Positions 33,122 through 40,005 of a stretch of 64,000 bases of DNA are shown here, piece after piece. A model generated the notes under the pieces. It was not told where the DNA came from. It saw only the letters and a list, made by a program, of their open reading frames with translations, and did no database searches. Source of the DNA: Paenibacillus_E oryzisoli_A (GTDB lineage Bacteria; Bacillota; Bacilli; Paenibacillales; NBRC-103111); assembly GCF_050467285.1 (NCBI RefSeq), contig NZ_JBCMUN010000006.1, positions 806,001 through 870,000 on the forward strand, written 5' to 3'. Both the position numbers and the translations under genes were made by a program. Positions within the stretch are counted from its first letter, which is position 1; the number at the start of each line of letters is the position of its first letter.

Positions 33122-33144
33122 CGGTAACCCGCGTTGATTTATTC

Positions 33145-33187
33145 AAAAGAGTCCCTTCGCTTTTATTAAGCGGATGGGCTCTTTTTG
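33145..33187 (+). terminator. Intrinsic terminator after the beta-rich protein gene
   Basis: AAAAGAGTCC and TCGCTT pair with AAGCG and GGGCTCTTTT, ending in TTTTTG. Confidence 0.8.
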
Positions 33188-33271
33188 TCAAGCAGGCAAA
33201 CGCACCTGACCGCCTATGGGTGAATACACTGAAGTACGCTGGTTCGCCAGCTCCATAGGAGGAAAGAAACG

Positions 33272-34030
33272 ATGCGCAAATATACAGTCAGACGGGATTC
33301 CCGCGATTTCCGAGACCTTTCTTTCCGCAGTGTTACGTACGTTCGTGAGTCGCAGCTGCCTAAACGGGTCGATTTACGCGGCGATATGCCCCCAGTTGTG
33401 AATCAGGGCGCGCTCGGCTCCTGTACGTCGAACGCGATCGTGTCCGGGCTTCGGGAGTTTTGGCTGCGCAAAGATCAGGGAACTTCGACACGCCTATCCC
33501 GGTTGTTCCACTATTGGCATGAACGTGAACTGGAGAACACGGTCATGCAGGATTCCGGGGCGACGATTCGCGACGGTATGAAAGTGCTTCATAAGACAGG
33601 TGTATGTCCAGAGCGGATATGGCCGTACCAGATCGCCAAGTTTCGCGAAGAGCCTTCGCCGGAGGCGGAAGGGTCGGCAGATTATTACCGGATCGACGGC
33701 TACCACCGGATTCACGATCTGGCCGGGATCAAAGCGGCGCTCGCGGAAGGCAATCCCGTTGTCTTCGGGATCTGGATCTACAGCTCGTTTACAGGCAAGA
33801 CCGCCCGTACGACGGGGAAAGTTCCTCTGCCCAACCGTCGAACCGACAAGCTGCTAGGCGGACATGCGTTGTTAGCCGTCGGTTACCGGGAAGGCAAACG
33901 GAAAGGCGAGGGTTACATCATTGCCCGCAACTCCTGGGGGAAAGCGTGGGGCGATCAGGGCTATTGCTACATCCCGTATGCTTTTTTCCGCAGCAGCAAA
34001 CTGACTTTCGATTATTGGACCGGCAAATAA
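33272..34030 (+). CDS. Papain-like (C1 family) cysteine peptidase
   Basis: 252 residues, intracellular because no signal sequence is present. The catalytic set of C1 peptidases is complete: Gln and Cys in VVNQGALGSCTSNAIVS, His in GGHALLAVGY, and Asn in IIARNSWGKAWGDQGYCYIP. The short N-terminal segment (YTVRRDSRDFRDLSF) replaces a full propeptide. AGGAGG precedes the ATG. Downstream lie two very small genes and then spore-membrane genes, so a role in the forming spore is possible but unproven. Confidence 0.88.
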   Translation: MRKYTVRRDSRDFRDLSFRSVTYVRESQLPKRVDLRGDMPPVVNQGALGSCTSNAIVSGLREFWLRKDQGTSTRLSRLFHYWHERELENTVMQDSGATIRDGMKVLHKTGVCPERIWPYQIAKFREEPSPEAEGSADYYRIDGYHRIHDLAGIKAALAEGNPVVFGIWIYSSFTGKTARTTGKVPLPNRRTDKLLGGHALLAVGYREGKRKGEGYIIARNSWGKAWGDQGYCYIPYAFFRSSKLTFDYWTGK

Positions 34031-34066
34031 TGGCCGGGGAACCCCATCCATAGGAGGCAAAATACC

Positions 34067-34207
34067 ATGCTAAGTGTAGAGGATGCCAATGTGATCATCT
34101 CTTTTTTGTCCGCGGCGTACTTCGCAACTGACGACCCGGAGGCGCGGGAGGAGTTTCATCGGTTGGCAAACGAGGTTAGAAAGGCGTCGGGTCAACAACC
34201 CGAGTAA
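34067..34207 (+). CDS. Very small acidic protein (46 aa)
   Basis: ATG at 34067 with TAGGAGG ten bases upstream opens a 46-codon frame: MLSVEDANVIISFLSAAYFA, then an acidic helical half rich in Glu and Arg (DDPEAREEFHRLANEV), ending at TAA 34205-34207. It is 36 bp after the peptidase stop and has a better ribosome site than many larger genes here. No family recognised; likely co-transcribed with the peptidase. Confidence 0.55.
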   Translation: MLSVEDANVIISFLSAAYFATDDPEAREEFHRLANEVRKASGQQPE

Positions 34208-34231
34208 TTTTATGGGAAACGAGGGGCGGCT

Positions 34232-34318
34232 ATGCCACTGCAACAGGAGCAACTGATGCTTCTCATTTTAATTTTGTTCGTGCTGTTGGTGTTTATCTTA
34301 TGTTTGTTGTTCTTGTGA
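34232..34318 (+). CDS. Very small membrane peptide (28 aa)
   Basis: MPLQQEQLMLLILILFVLLV and then FILCLLFL: a short polar start and one uninterrupted hydrophobic helix, stop TGA at 34316-34318. GAGGGG lies upstream. A terminator begins two bases after the stop, which supports a real transcript end here. Small single-helix peptides of this kind are common in Bacillales spore formation; the assignment is inference. Confidence 0.5.
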   Translation: MPLQQEQLMLLILILFVLLVFILCLLFL

Positions 34319-34320
34319 AG

Positions 34321-34351
34321 AAAAGCCGGCTGCGGTTCGCAGTCGGCTTTT
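34321..34351. terminator. Bidirectional terminator
   Basis: AAAAGCCG.CTGCG (34321-34334) pairs with CGCAG.CGGCTTTT (34338-34351), with one G/T mismatch-type pair and a three-base loop. It separates the peptidase cluster from the convergent DUF1657 gene. Confidence 0.8.
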
Positions 34352-34367
34352 CCATGTAAGGCTTCTG

Positions 34368-34574
34368 TTAGAAGCCTTTATATTGCGGCTCTTCATTCTC
34401 AAGCTGCTGCACACGAGAGGAAACCTGATTTACGATTTCCTGCGTCGAAGCGGCGGCATTCTGATAGAGCTGTTTGGCTTCCTGGTTTTGCGTGCTCAGC
34501 GCAAAGGTCTCAAGGCTGGCTTGCGCACTTTTGAGGGAAGCGAGTGTCGTTTTTACTTGGGAAGCTACAGTCAT
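34368..34574 (-). CDS. DUF1657 small helical protein (spoVA2mob-type)
   Basis: 68 residues, all-helical: MTVASQVKTTLASLKSAQAS, LETFALSTQNQEAKQLYQNA, ending EEPQYKGF. It aligns well with the C-terminal 50 residues of the divergent 286-aa protein, for example SLETFALSTQNQEAKQLY against DLELFAMTTKDTEAKLMY. The start at 34574 has AGAGGTG six bases upstream. DUF1657 proteins accompany SpoVA genes in the heat-resistance operon spoVA2mob. Divergent from the 2Duf gene across 178 bp. Confidence 0.85.
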   Translation of the reverse strand: MTVASQVKTTLASLKSAQASLETFALSTQNQEAKQLYQNAAASTQEIVNQVSSRVQQLENEEPQYKGF

Positions 34575-34685
34575 GGGTTGCACCTCTTCGTTTAGTTTTA
34601 TTGTGGCCTGCAGTAAGAGTGCCGCTACTTACGATACCCGAAGTGTAAATTGATTATCATAACAAATAAATCCAGTCCGTTTTCC

Positions 34686-34715
34686 TGATAGCCGCCGCCG
34701 ATTTAGCACATAATG
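34686..34715 (+). promoter_or_regulatory. Possible forespore-type promoter before the 2Duf gene
   Basis: TGATAG, 17 bases, CATAATG. The -10 resembles the sigma-F/sigma-G form (CATAnTA); the -35 is only a partial match. Forespore expression would be expected for the spoVA genes downstream. Low certainty. Confidence 0.3.
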
Positions 34716-34751
34716 TGAAGGCTGGAAGAGGACAAAAGGAGGCCAAGCACG

Positions 34752-35612
34752 ATGCCGGATTGGATACATATCGTCATTCGGGCGTTTTCCACGCTTGTCA
34801 TTCTATTTGCGTTGACACGCGTATTGGGAAAAAAGCAAATCTCACAGCTGACATTTTTTGAATATGTGATCGGCATTACGCTGGGGGATTTGGCGGGCGC
34901 CATCTCAACCGATGTAGAAACGAATTATTCGCATGGCATTATTGCCATTCTGGTGTGGTGCCTCGTCCCATTCGGATTGGAATTGCTGGCAATGAAAAGC
35001 AAAACGCTGCGCAACTGGATCGAGGGCAAAGGCCGGGTTGTCATTAAAGACGGCAAGATTCTGGAGGACAATCTGAAGAAGGAACGATATACGGGCGACG
35101 AGCTGATGGAGCAACTGCGGACGAAAAATATTTTCCGCGTCGCCGATGTCGAATTCGCGATGCTTGAGTCCAGCGGCGACCTGAGCGTTCTGCTCAAGAG
35201 CGATCTTCAGCCGTTGACTCCGAAGCATCTGGACATGAAGCTGCCGATCGAGAAGCCGACGCATGCCGTGATTTTGGACGGTGTGATTCAGCTGGAGCCG
35301 CTTGCCGCTGCCGGGAAGAGTAAGGGCTGGCTGATGACCGAGCTGAAGAAGATGGGCATTCCGGTAGAAAATGTGTTCCTTGCCCAAGTGGACACGCATG
35401 GCGATCTGACCGTCGATCTGTTCGACGATAAAATTCAGGTGCCCGAGCCGACACAGCGGCCGATGCTGCTGGCGACGCTGAAGAAGTGTGAGGCTGATCT
35501 CGAGCTGTTTGCGATGACAACGAAAGATACGGAAGCCAAGCTTATGTACGAGGCAAGCTCCGCCAGACTGACGGAGGTCATTCAGAGCGTGAAGGTACTG
35601 TTGAAAGCATAA
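34752..35612 (+). CDS. 2Duf protein: DUF421 (YetF-like) membrane protein fused to DUF1657
   Basis: 286 aa. The N-terminus has about three membrane helices (IVIRAFSTLVILFALTRVLG, LTFFEYVIGITLGDLAGAIS, GIIAILVWCLVPFGLELLAM). Then comes the soluble DUF421 domain (KGRVVIKDGKILEDNLKKER), and the last ~50 residues are a DUF1657 helical unit. The fusion is the hallmark of the '2Duf' protein, which family literature links to greater spore resistance to wet heat. AAGGAGG upstream. It precedes spoVAC by 25 bp, so one transcript is likely. It acts in the inner membrane of the spore, presumably altering its rigidity or permeability. Confidence 0.9.
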   Translation: MPDWIHIVIRAFSTLVILFALTRVLGKKQISQLTFFEYVIGITLGDLAGAISTDVETNYSHGIIAILVWCLVPFGLELLAMKSKTLRNWIEGKGRVVIKDGKILEDNLKKERYTGDELMEQLRTKNIFRVADVEFAMLESSGDLSVLLKSDLQPLTPKHLDMKLPIEKPTHAVILDGVIQLEPLAAAGKSKGWLMTELKKMGIPVENVFLAQVDTHGDLTVDLFDDKIQVPEPTQRPMLLATLKKCEADLELFAMTTKDTEAKLMYEASSARLTEVIQSVKVLLKA

Positions 35613-35637
35613 AGTTACAGGGATTGGAGTGGGCCAT

Positions 35638-36111
35638 ATGGCAAATCAGAAAAAGAAAAATTTGACCATGACGCAGCAGGAATACCAACAGCTGGCGAAA
35701 GCGCAGGAACCGAAGCGGCCGGTCGTCAAAAACTGCTTCCGTGCATTTCTCGTCGGCGGCACGATCTGCCTGATCGGGGAATGCTTCATGCAAATGTACA
35801 TCAAATGGTTCGGCTTTACGGAGAAAACGGCGGGCAACCCGACCGTAGCAAGCTTGATCATTATTGCCGTCATTCTGACTAGCTTTGGCGTTTACGACAA
35901 AATCGCCCAGTGGGCCGGCGCGGGGTCTGCGGTTCCGGTTACCGGCTTTGCCAATTCGCTGTGCTCCGCAGCGATCGAACATCGTGCGGAAGGCATTGTA
36001 CTCGGGATAGGCGGCAATATGTTCAAGTTAGCCGGTTCGGTGATCGTGTTCGGCACGGTCGCCGCTTTCTTCGTCGGGATCGCGCATCTAATCTTTATGG
36101 GCGGGAGCTGA
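35638..36111 (+). CDS. spoVAC: Stage V sporulation protein AC
   Basis: 157-aa inner-membrane protein of the SpoVA dipicolinic-acid channel; in B. subtilis SpoVAC behaves as a mechanosensitive channel. The N-terminal soluble part (MTQQEYQQLAKAQEPKRPVV) is followed by four hydrophobic helices (FLVGGTICLIGECFMQMYI, LIIIAVILTSFGVYDKIAQW, the GSAVPVTGFANSLCSAAIEH loop, VIVFGTVAAFFVGIAHLIF). The ATG at 35638 has TTGGAG eight bases upstream; a GTG at 35629 is less well placed. Next gene is spoVAD, 7 bp on. Confidence 0.93.
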   Translation: MANQKKKNLTMTQQEYQQLAKAQEPKRPVVKNCFRAFLVGGTICLIGECFMQMYIKWFGFTEKTAGNPTVASLIIIAVILTSFGVYDKIAQWAGAGSAVPVTGFANSLCSAAIEHRAEGIVLGIGGNMFKLAGSVIVFGTVAAFFVGIAHLIFMGGS

Positions 36112-36118
36112 GGCACGT

Positions 36119-37138
36119 ATGCTAAAAGGGCATCAAAGCTGGGAGTTCAAATCGCGGCCGGTTATTTTGTCCACCGGCACTGTTGTCGGTCCCGACGAGG
36201 GCGAAGGTCCGCTGAGCGAGGACTTTGACATTGTGCACGGCGATCTGACCCTTGGTCAGAAGACGTGGGAAAAAGCCGAGAAGGCACTGCTCGAGGAAGC
36301 CGCGCAGCGCGCGCTGGCGAAGGCCGGGCTGACGGACGGCCAGATCCAGTTCTATGTTGGAGGCGATCTGATGAATCAGATCATCTCCAACACATTCGCG
36401 GTGCGCACGCTGAATATGCCGTACATCGGCATTTTCGGAGCGTGCTCCACCTCGATGGAAGGGCTGGCGATCGCGTCCCAGCTCATCGATTCCGGCGCCG
36501 CCAATTACATTATGGCGGGCACCTGCTCTCATAACTGCACGGCGGAGAAGCAGTTTCGGTATCCGACGGAGTACGGCTCGCAGAAGCCGCCGACGGCGCA
36601 GTACACGGTCACGGGGGCGGGCGTCGCCTTGCTGGGCAAATCAGGCGACGGGCCCGTCGTGACCGCCGCTACGATCGGTCGGATCGTTGATATGGGGATC
36701 ACCGATCCGTTCAACATGGGCGCAGCGATGGCGCCCGCCGCGGTCGATACGATCCAGACCCACTGCCGCGAGTTGGACCGGGATCCATCGTATTACGATT
36801 TGATCATTACCGGCGATCTCGCAGCGGTTGGCACGAGCATTGCGCGAGAACTGTTTCATAAGCACAGTTTCCCGATCGACCAGACGACCTACAGCGACTG
36901 CGGACTTCTGATTTTCGACCGCGAGAAACAGAACGTCCAGGCCGGCGGGAGCGGCTGCGGCTGCTCGGCGACCGTCACCTACGGCCACTTGCTGAAGCGA
37001 ATGGCTGCCGGGGAGCTGAAGCGGATTCTTGTCGTGGCGACCGGCGCCTTGCTGTCTCCGCTGTCATTCCAGCAAGGCGAAAGCATTCCGTGTATCGCAC
37101 ATGCCGTTGCGATTGAGTCAGGAGGGCTGTACGCATGA
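36119..37138 (+). CDS. spoVAD: Stage V sporulation protein AD
   Basis: 339 aa, thiolase/ketoacyl-synthase fold. In B. subtilis SpoVAD binds dipicolinic acid and is needed for its uptake into the forespore. Visible are the thiolase-like FGACSTSMEGLAIASQLID core, the GTCSHNCTAEKQFRYPTEYG segment, and DPFNMGAAMAPAA. The protein is soluble and probably sits at the inner membrane with SpoVAC and SpoVAE. Its 3' end overlaps spoVAE by four bases (ATGA). Confidence 0.94.
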   Translation: MLKGHQSWEFKSRPVILSTGTVVGPDEGEGPLSEDFDIVHGDLTLGQKTWEKAEKALLEEAAQRALAKAGLTDGQIQFYVGGDLMNQIISNTFAVRTLNMPYIGIFGACSTSMEGLAIASQLIDSGAANYIMAGTCSHNCTAEKQFRYPTEYGSQKPPTAQYTVTGAGVALLGKSGDGPVVTAATIGRIVDMGITDPFNMGAAMAPAAVDTIQTHCRELDRDPSYYDLIITGDLAAVGTSIARELFHKHSFPIDQTTYSDCGLLIFDREKQNVQAGGSGCGCSATVTYGHLLKRMAAGELKRILVVATGALLSPLSFQQGESIPCIAHAVAIESGGLYA

Positions 37139-37485
37139 ATTTTGTATGGGCTTTTTTAATTGGGGGCGCAATCTGCATCGTGGGCCAGCTGCTTATGGAT
37201 GTGGGCAAATTGACGCCGGCACATACGATGAGCACGCTCGTTGTCATCGGCGCGATCTTGGACGGCTGCAATCTGTACGATCCGTTCATTGAGTTCGCCG
37301 GCGCCGGCGCCACCGTGCCGATCACGAGCTTCGGCAACGCGCTCGTGCACGGCGCTTTGGAGGAGCTGCATAAAGACGGCTATATAGGCATTATCACCGG
37401 GATTTTTAAAGTCACTTCGGCGGGGATTTCCGCAGCGATTATTTTTTCTTTTATCGCCGCGGTGTTGACGAAGCCGAAGGGATAA
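37135..37485 (+). CDS. spoVAEb: Stage V sporulation protein AE (SpoVAEb type)
   Basis: 116-aa membrane protein homologous in layout to SpoVAC: FVWAFLIGGAICIVGQLLMD, TMSTLVVIGAILDGCNLYDP, the AGAGATVPITSFGNALVHGA loop, and a last helix (AAIIFSFIAAVLTKPKG). It forms part of the spore dipicolinate channel. Overlap with spoVAD indicates coupled translation. No spoVAA, spoVAB, spoVAEa or spoVAF is present, so this is the shorter three-gene set seen in secondary spoVA operons. Confidence 0.92.
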   Translation: MNFVWAFLIGGAICIVGQLLMDVGKLTPAHTMSTLVVIGAILDGCNLYDPFIEFAGAGATVPITSFGNALVHGALEELHKDGYIGIITGIFKVTSAGISAAIIFSFIAAVLTKPKG

Positions 37486-37502
37486 GAGGCACAGGAAGAG
37501 AA

Positions 37503-37531
37503 GGGCAGGCCGCAGGCTTGTCCTATTTTTT
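37503..37531 (+). terminator. Terminator of the spoVA transcript
   Basis: GGGCAGGCC pairs with GGCTTGTCC (two G-U pairs) across a three-base loop, followed by TATTTTTTA. Confidence 0.75.
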
Positions 37532-37754
37532 ATGCCCTTGTAACAATCCCGTAACGCACATGGTGTATATTTAAACAAAGAACTTTAGAGGATTTACAAG
37601 TATACGCCAGAAAAACTTTCTTGTACACTAGAAATGTATATGTTTTCCTCATTTTTCTGACAAATCCTCGGTTTTACGATCTTCCGTTTATATTCGTTTC
37701 TGGCAACGCTTACTCATATAAGTGGGCGCAGCATATCCCGAAGGAGGAACCACG

Positions 37755-38714
37755 ATGGAAACTGCCACTCATCATCATGTAGAAGAAATAGCCCGCCTTA
37801 AAGCCAATTTGGAATCGTGCATATTAGGCAAAAGCGCAGAGATTGAGCTGCTGCTCACCGCGATGCTGGCAGGCGGCCACGTGCTGCTCGAAGACGTTCC
37901 CGGCACAGGCAAGACCGTACTGATCAAATCACTCGCCCGTTCGATGAACGGCATTTTCCGGCGCATCCAATGCAACCCGGATTTACTGCCTTCCGATATT
38001 ACCGGTGTTTCCATCTATCATCCCAAAGAAGAGAAGTTCTTGTTCCGTCCGGGCCCGATCATGACGAATATTCTGCTCGTTGACGAAATCAACCGCGCCA
38101 CGACCAAAACGCAATCCGCGCTGCTTGAAGCGATGGAGGAGCATCACGTCACGGTGGACGGCGACGTATTCGATCTTCCCGCGCCATTCATTATGCTCGC
38201 GACGCAGAACCCGATCGATTTTGAAGGCACGTACACGCTGCCGGAAGCGCAGTTGGACCGTTTTATGATCAAGCTCAGTCTGGGCTATCCAAGCGAAGCG
38301 GCGGAAAAGGCGATGATCGCCTTTGGGCGGAGCGCCCATCCGATGGAAGCGCTGCAGCCGATTCTCGATAGCGAGCGCATGCTCCACATTCAAGATCAAG
38401 TCCGCCATGTGCATATGGATGATGCGGTAGCCGATTATTTGGTGACGCTAACGCGCAAAACGCGTGAGCACGCCTCCGTGCTGCTCGGAGCAAGCCCGCG
38501 GGCGACGCTTTCCCTCGTAATGGCTTCCAAGGCGTTCGCCTACTTGCACGGCAGAGACTACGTCATTCCGGACGATATAAAATATTTGGCGCCGTTTGTG
38601 CTCAGCCACCGGATTATTCTTCATCCGGAAGCCCGGATGGACGGAGCGACCGTCCCTTCGGTGTTGGCCAAAATTTTTGAGCAGGTCCGCGTTCCGGTAA
38701 GAATGGAGAAGTGA
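37755..38714 (+). CDS. MoxR family AAA+ ATPase
   Basis: 319 aa. Walker A LLEDVPGTGKTVLIKSLA (about 45-62), Walker B ILLVDEINRATTKTQSALLE, sensor 1 LATQNPIDFEGTYTLPEAQ, and arginine/sensor 2 GASPRATLSLV are all present. MoxR ATPases act as chaperones or remodellers for partner proteins, usually the DUF58 product encoded next. The ATG at 37755 follows AAGGAGG; the earlier frame start at 37722 has no ribosome site. First gene of a three-gene operon (spacings 4 bp, then an 8-base overlap). The 37532-37754 gap shows no gene and probably holds its promoter. Confidence 0.92.
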   Translation: METATHHHVEEIARLKANLESCILGKSAEIELLLTAMLAGGHVLLEDVPGTGKTVLIKSLARSMNGIFRRIQCNPDLLPSDITGVSIYHPKEEKFLFRPGPIMTNILLVDEINRATTKTQSALLEAMEEHHVTVDGDVFDLPAPFIMLATQNPIDFEGTYTLPEAQLDRFMIKLSLGYPSEAAEKAMIAFGRSAHPMEALQPILDSERMLHIQDQVRHVHMDDAVADYLVTLTRKTREHASVLLGASPRATLSLVMASKAFAYLHGRDYVIPDDIKYLAPFVLSHRIILHPEARMDGATVPSVLAKIFEQVRVPVRMEK

Positions 38715-38718
38715 GCCT

Positions 38719-40005
38719 ATGAAGCGACCCGTTCTATTGCGATTCGGGGAGCGTCCCCGGCTGCCTGCGGCTTTGTGGTTTCTGATCACGTTATTTACCA
38801 TTACCTTGTTCTTCCTGCTGTTTCAAGGCGGTAAGCTCGCTTCGATGCTCTTTATTATTATGCTGCTGTTATCGGTCTACTTGCTCTCCGGCTATTGGAG
38901 CGGCATTCGGCGCTCGCAAGGGACGCGCAAGCTGACGGTGCAGGGCTCCGAAGCCAAGGTGGAGGCGGGCAGCATGCTCGACATCCGCATCTCCGTGCAA
39001 ATTCCCGGCGTCTGGCCGATTCCATATGTGCTTCTCAAGGATCGTTTGATCCGCGCAAACGGCGACGAGTCGGTGTTTGAAGGTTCGATTGTGCCGGACT
39101 GGAAGCGCCGGGGCGAGTTCCATTATTTAACCCCTCCGCTGCGCAGAGGCAACTATCGGTTCGATGCGACGGAGTGCTTGACGGAGGATATTTTCGGCTT
39201 CTTCCAGCATAAAGGGCGGTTGGAAATGCAGGAACCGATTACGGTTTATCCGCAGACGGTGGCGATTCGGGAATGGGCGCAGTTCCATCACATGCTGAAA
39301 GGGATGCAGCATCATTCCACGTCGACCCGGTCGCATCGGGAAACGACGCAAATTAACGGTGTTCGGGAATATATTTACGGCGACCGGCTGTCCCGCATTC
39401 ACTGGAATGCGACGGCGAAGACCGGCACATGGAAGTCCAAGGAGTTCGAACGGGAATCGCTGCCCAAAACGATTGTCGTGCTCGATCGGACGTCGCGTTC
39501 CTATCGGGACGCGATGCAGTTCGAGCTGGCGGTGTCGATCGCGGCTTCGATTTTCCGTTTCGGCATAGGGCGCGAGCTGGCGCTCGGGCTCCTCTCGCCG
39601 GGCAAAACGTTTACGTACTATGAGCCGAAAATGAGTCAGCACCAGCATACGGAGATTGTGAATCATTTGGTCGGTGTGGAGGCCGACGGCTTCCAGTCCT
39701 TGTCGCAGATGATTAAGGAGCGTTCACGCGAATGGCCGCAAGGCTGCTTCTTCGTCCTTATTTCCCCGTCCAAGGGGGGGCCGATGCTGCAAATCCTGAA
39801 GCAGCTCGAGCTTATGGGTGTGAATCCTTGCCATATCTGGGTCGACGGTGGCGGCACACAGCCGCTTAAACCGCTGAATGGGCCGACTGCACCGGCGCAT
39901 GAAGATTGGGTCAAAGCCGTTCGCGCACTCGGTTATATGGCTTACGAGGTCAATCAACTCGCCGATCTCCCTGAGCAATTGGGAGGGGTGAAGCGATATG
40001 CCTAA
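38719..40005 (+). CDS. DUF58 domain membrane protein
   Basis: 428 aa. Two closely spaced N-terminal membrane helices (LWFLITLFTITLFFLLFQGG, SMLFIIMLLLSVYLLSGYW) are followed by a beta-rich segment and the DUF58 signature EYIYGDRLSRIHWNATAKTG (about 213-232), then a von Willebrand A-like fold (KTIVVLDRTSRSYRDAM). DUF58 proteins pair with MoxR ATPases and a transglutaminase-like protein across bacteria; their role is poorly known but often linked to envelope stress. Overlaps the next gene by eight bases. Confidence 0.9.
   Translation: MKRPVLLRFGERPRLPAALWFLITLFTITLFFLLFQGGKLASMLFIIMLLLSVYLLSGYWSGIRRSQGTRKLTVQGSEAKVEAGSMLDIRISVQIPGVWPIPYVLLKDRLIRANGDESVFEGSIVPDWKRRGEFHYLTPPLRRGNYRFDATECLTEDIFGFFQHKGRLEMQEPITVYPQTVAIREWAQFHHMLKGMQHHSTSTRSHRETTQINGVREYIYGDRLSRIHWNATAKTGTWKSKEFERESLPKTIVVLDRTSRSYRDAMQFELAVSIAASIFRFGIGRELALGLLSPGKTFTYYEPKMSQHQHTEIVNHLVGVEADGFQSLSQMIKERSREWPQGCFFVLISPSKGGPMLQILKQLELMGVNPCHIWVDGGGTQPLKPLNGPTAPAHEDWVKAVRALGYMAYEVNQLADLPEQLGGVKRYA

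Noticed and set aside
33115..33130. ATAACGGTAACC, resembling the LacI operator
   Set aside because: It lacks the ATCGGT centre of the fuc sites and lies at the end of an unrelated gene, not in a promoter.
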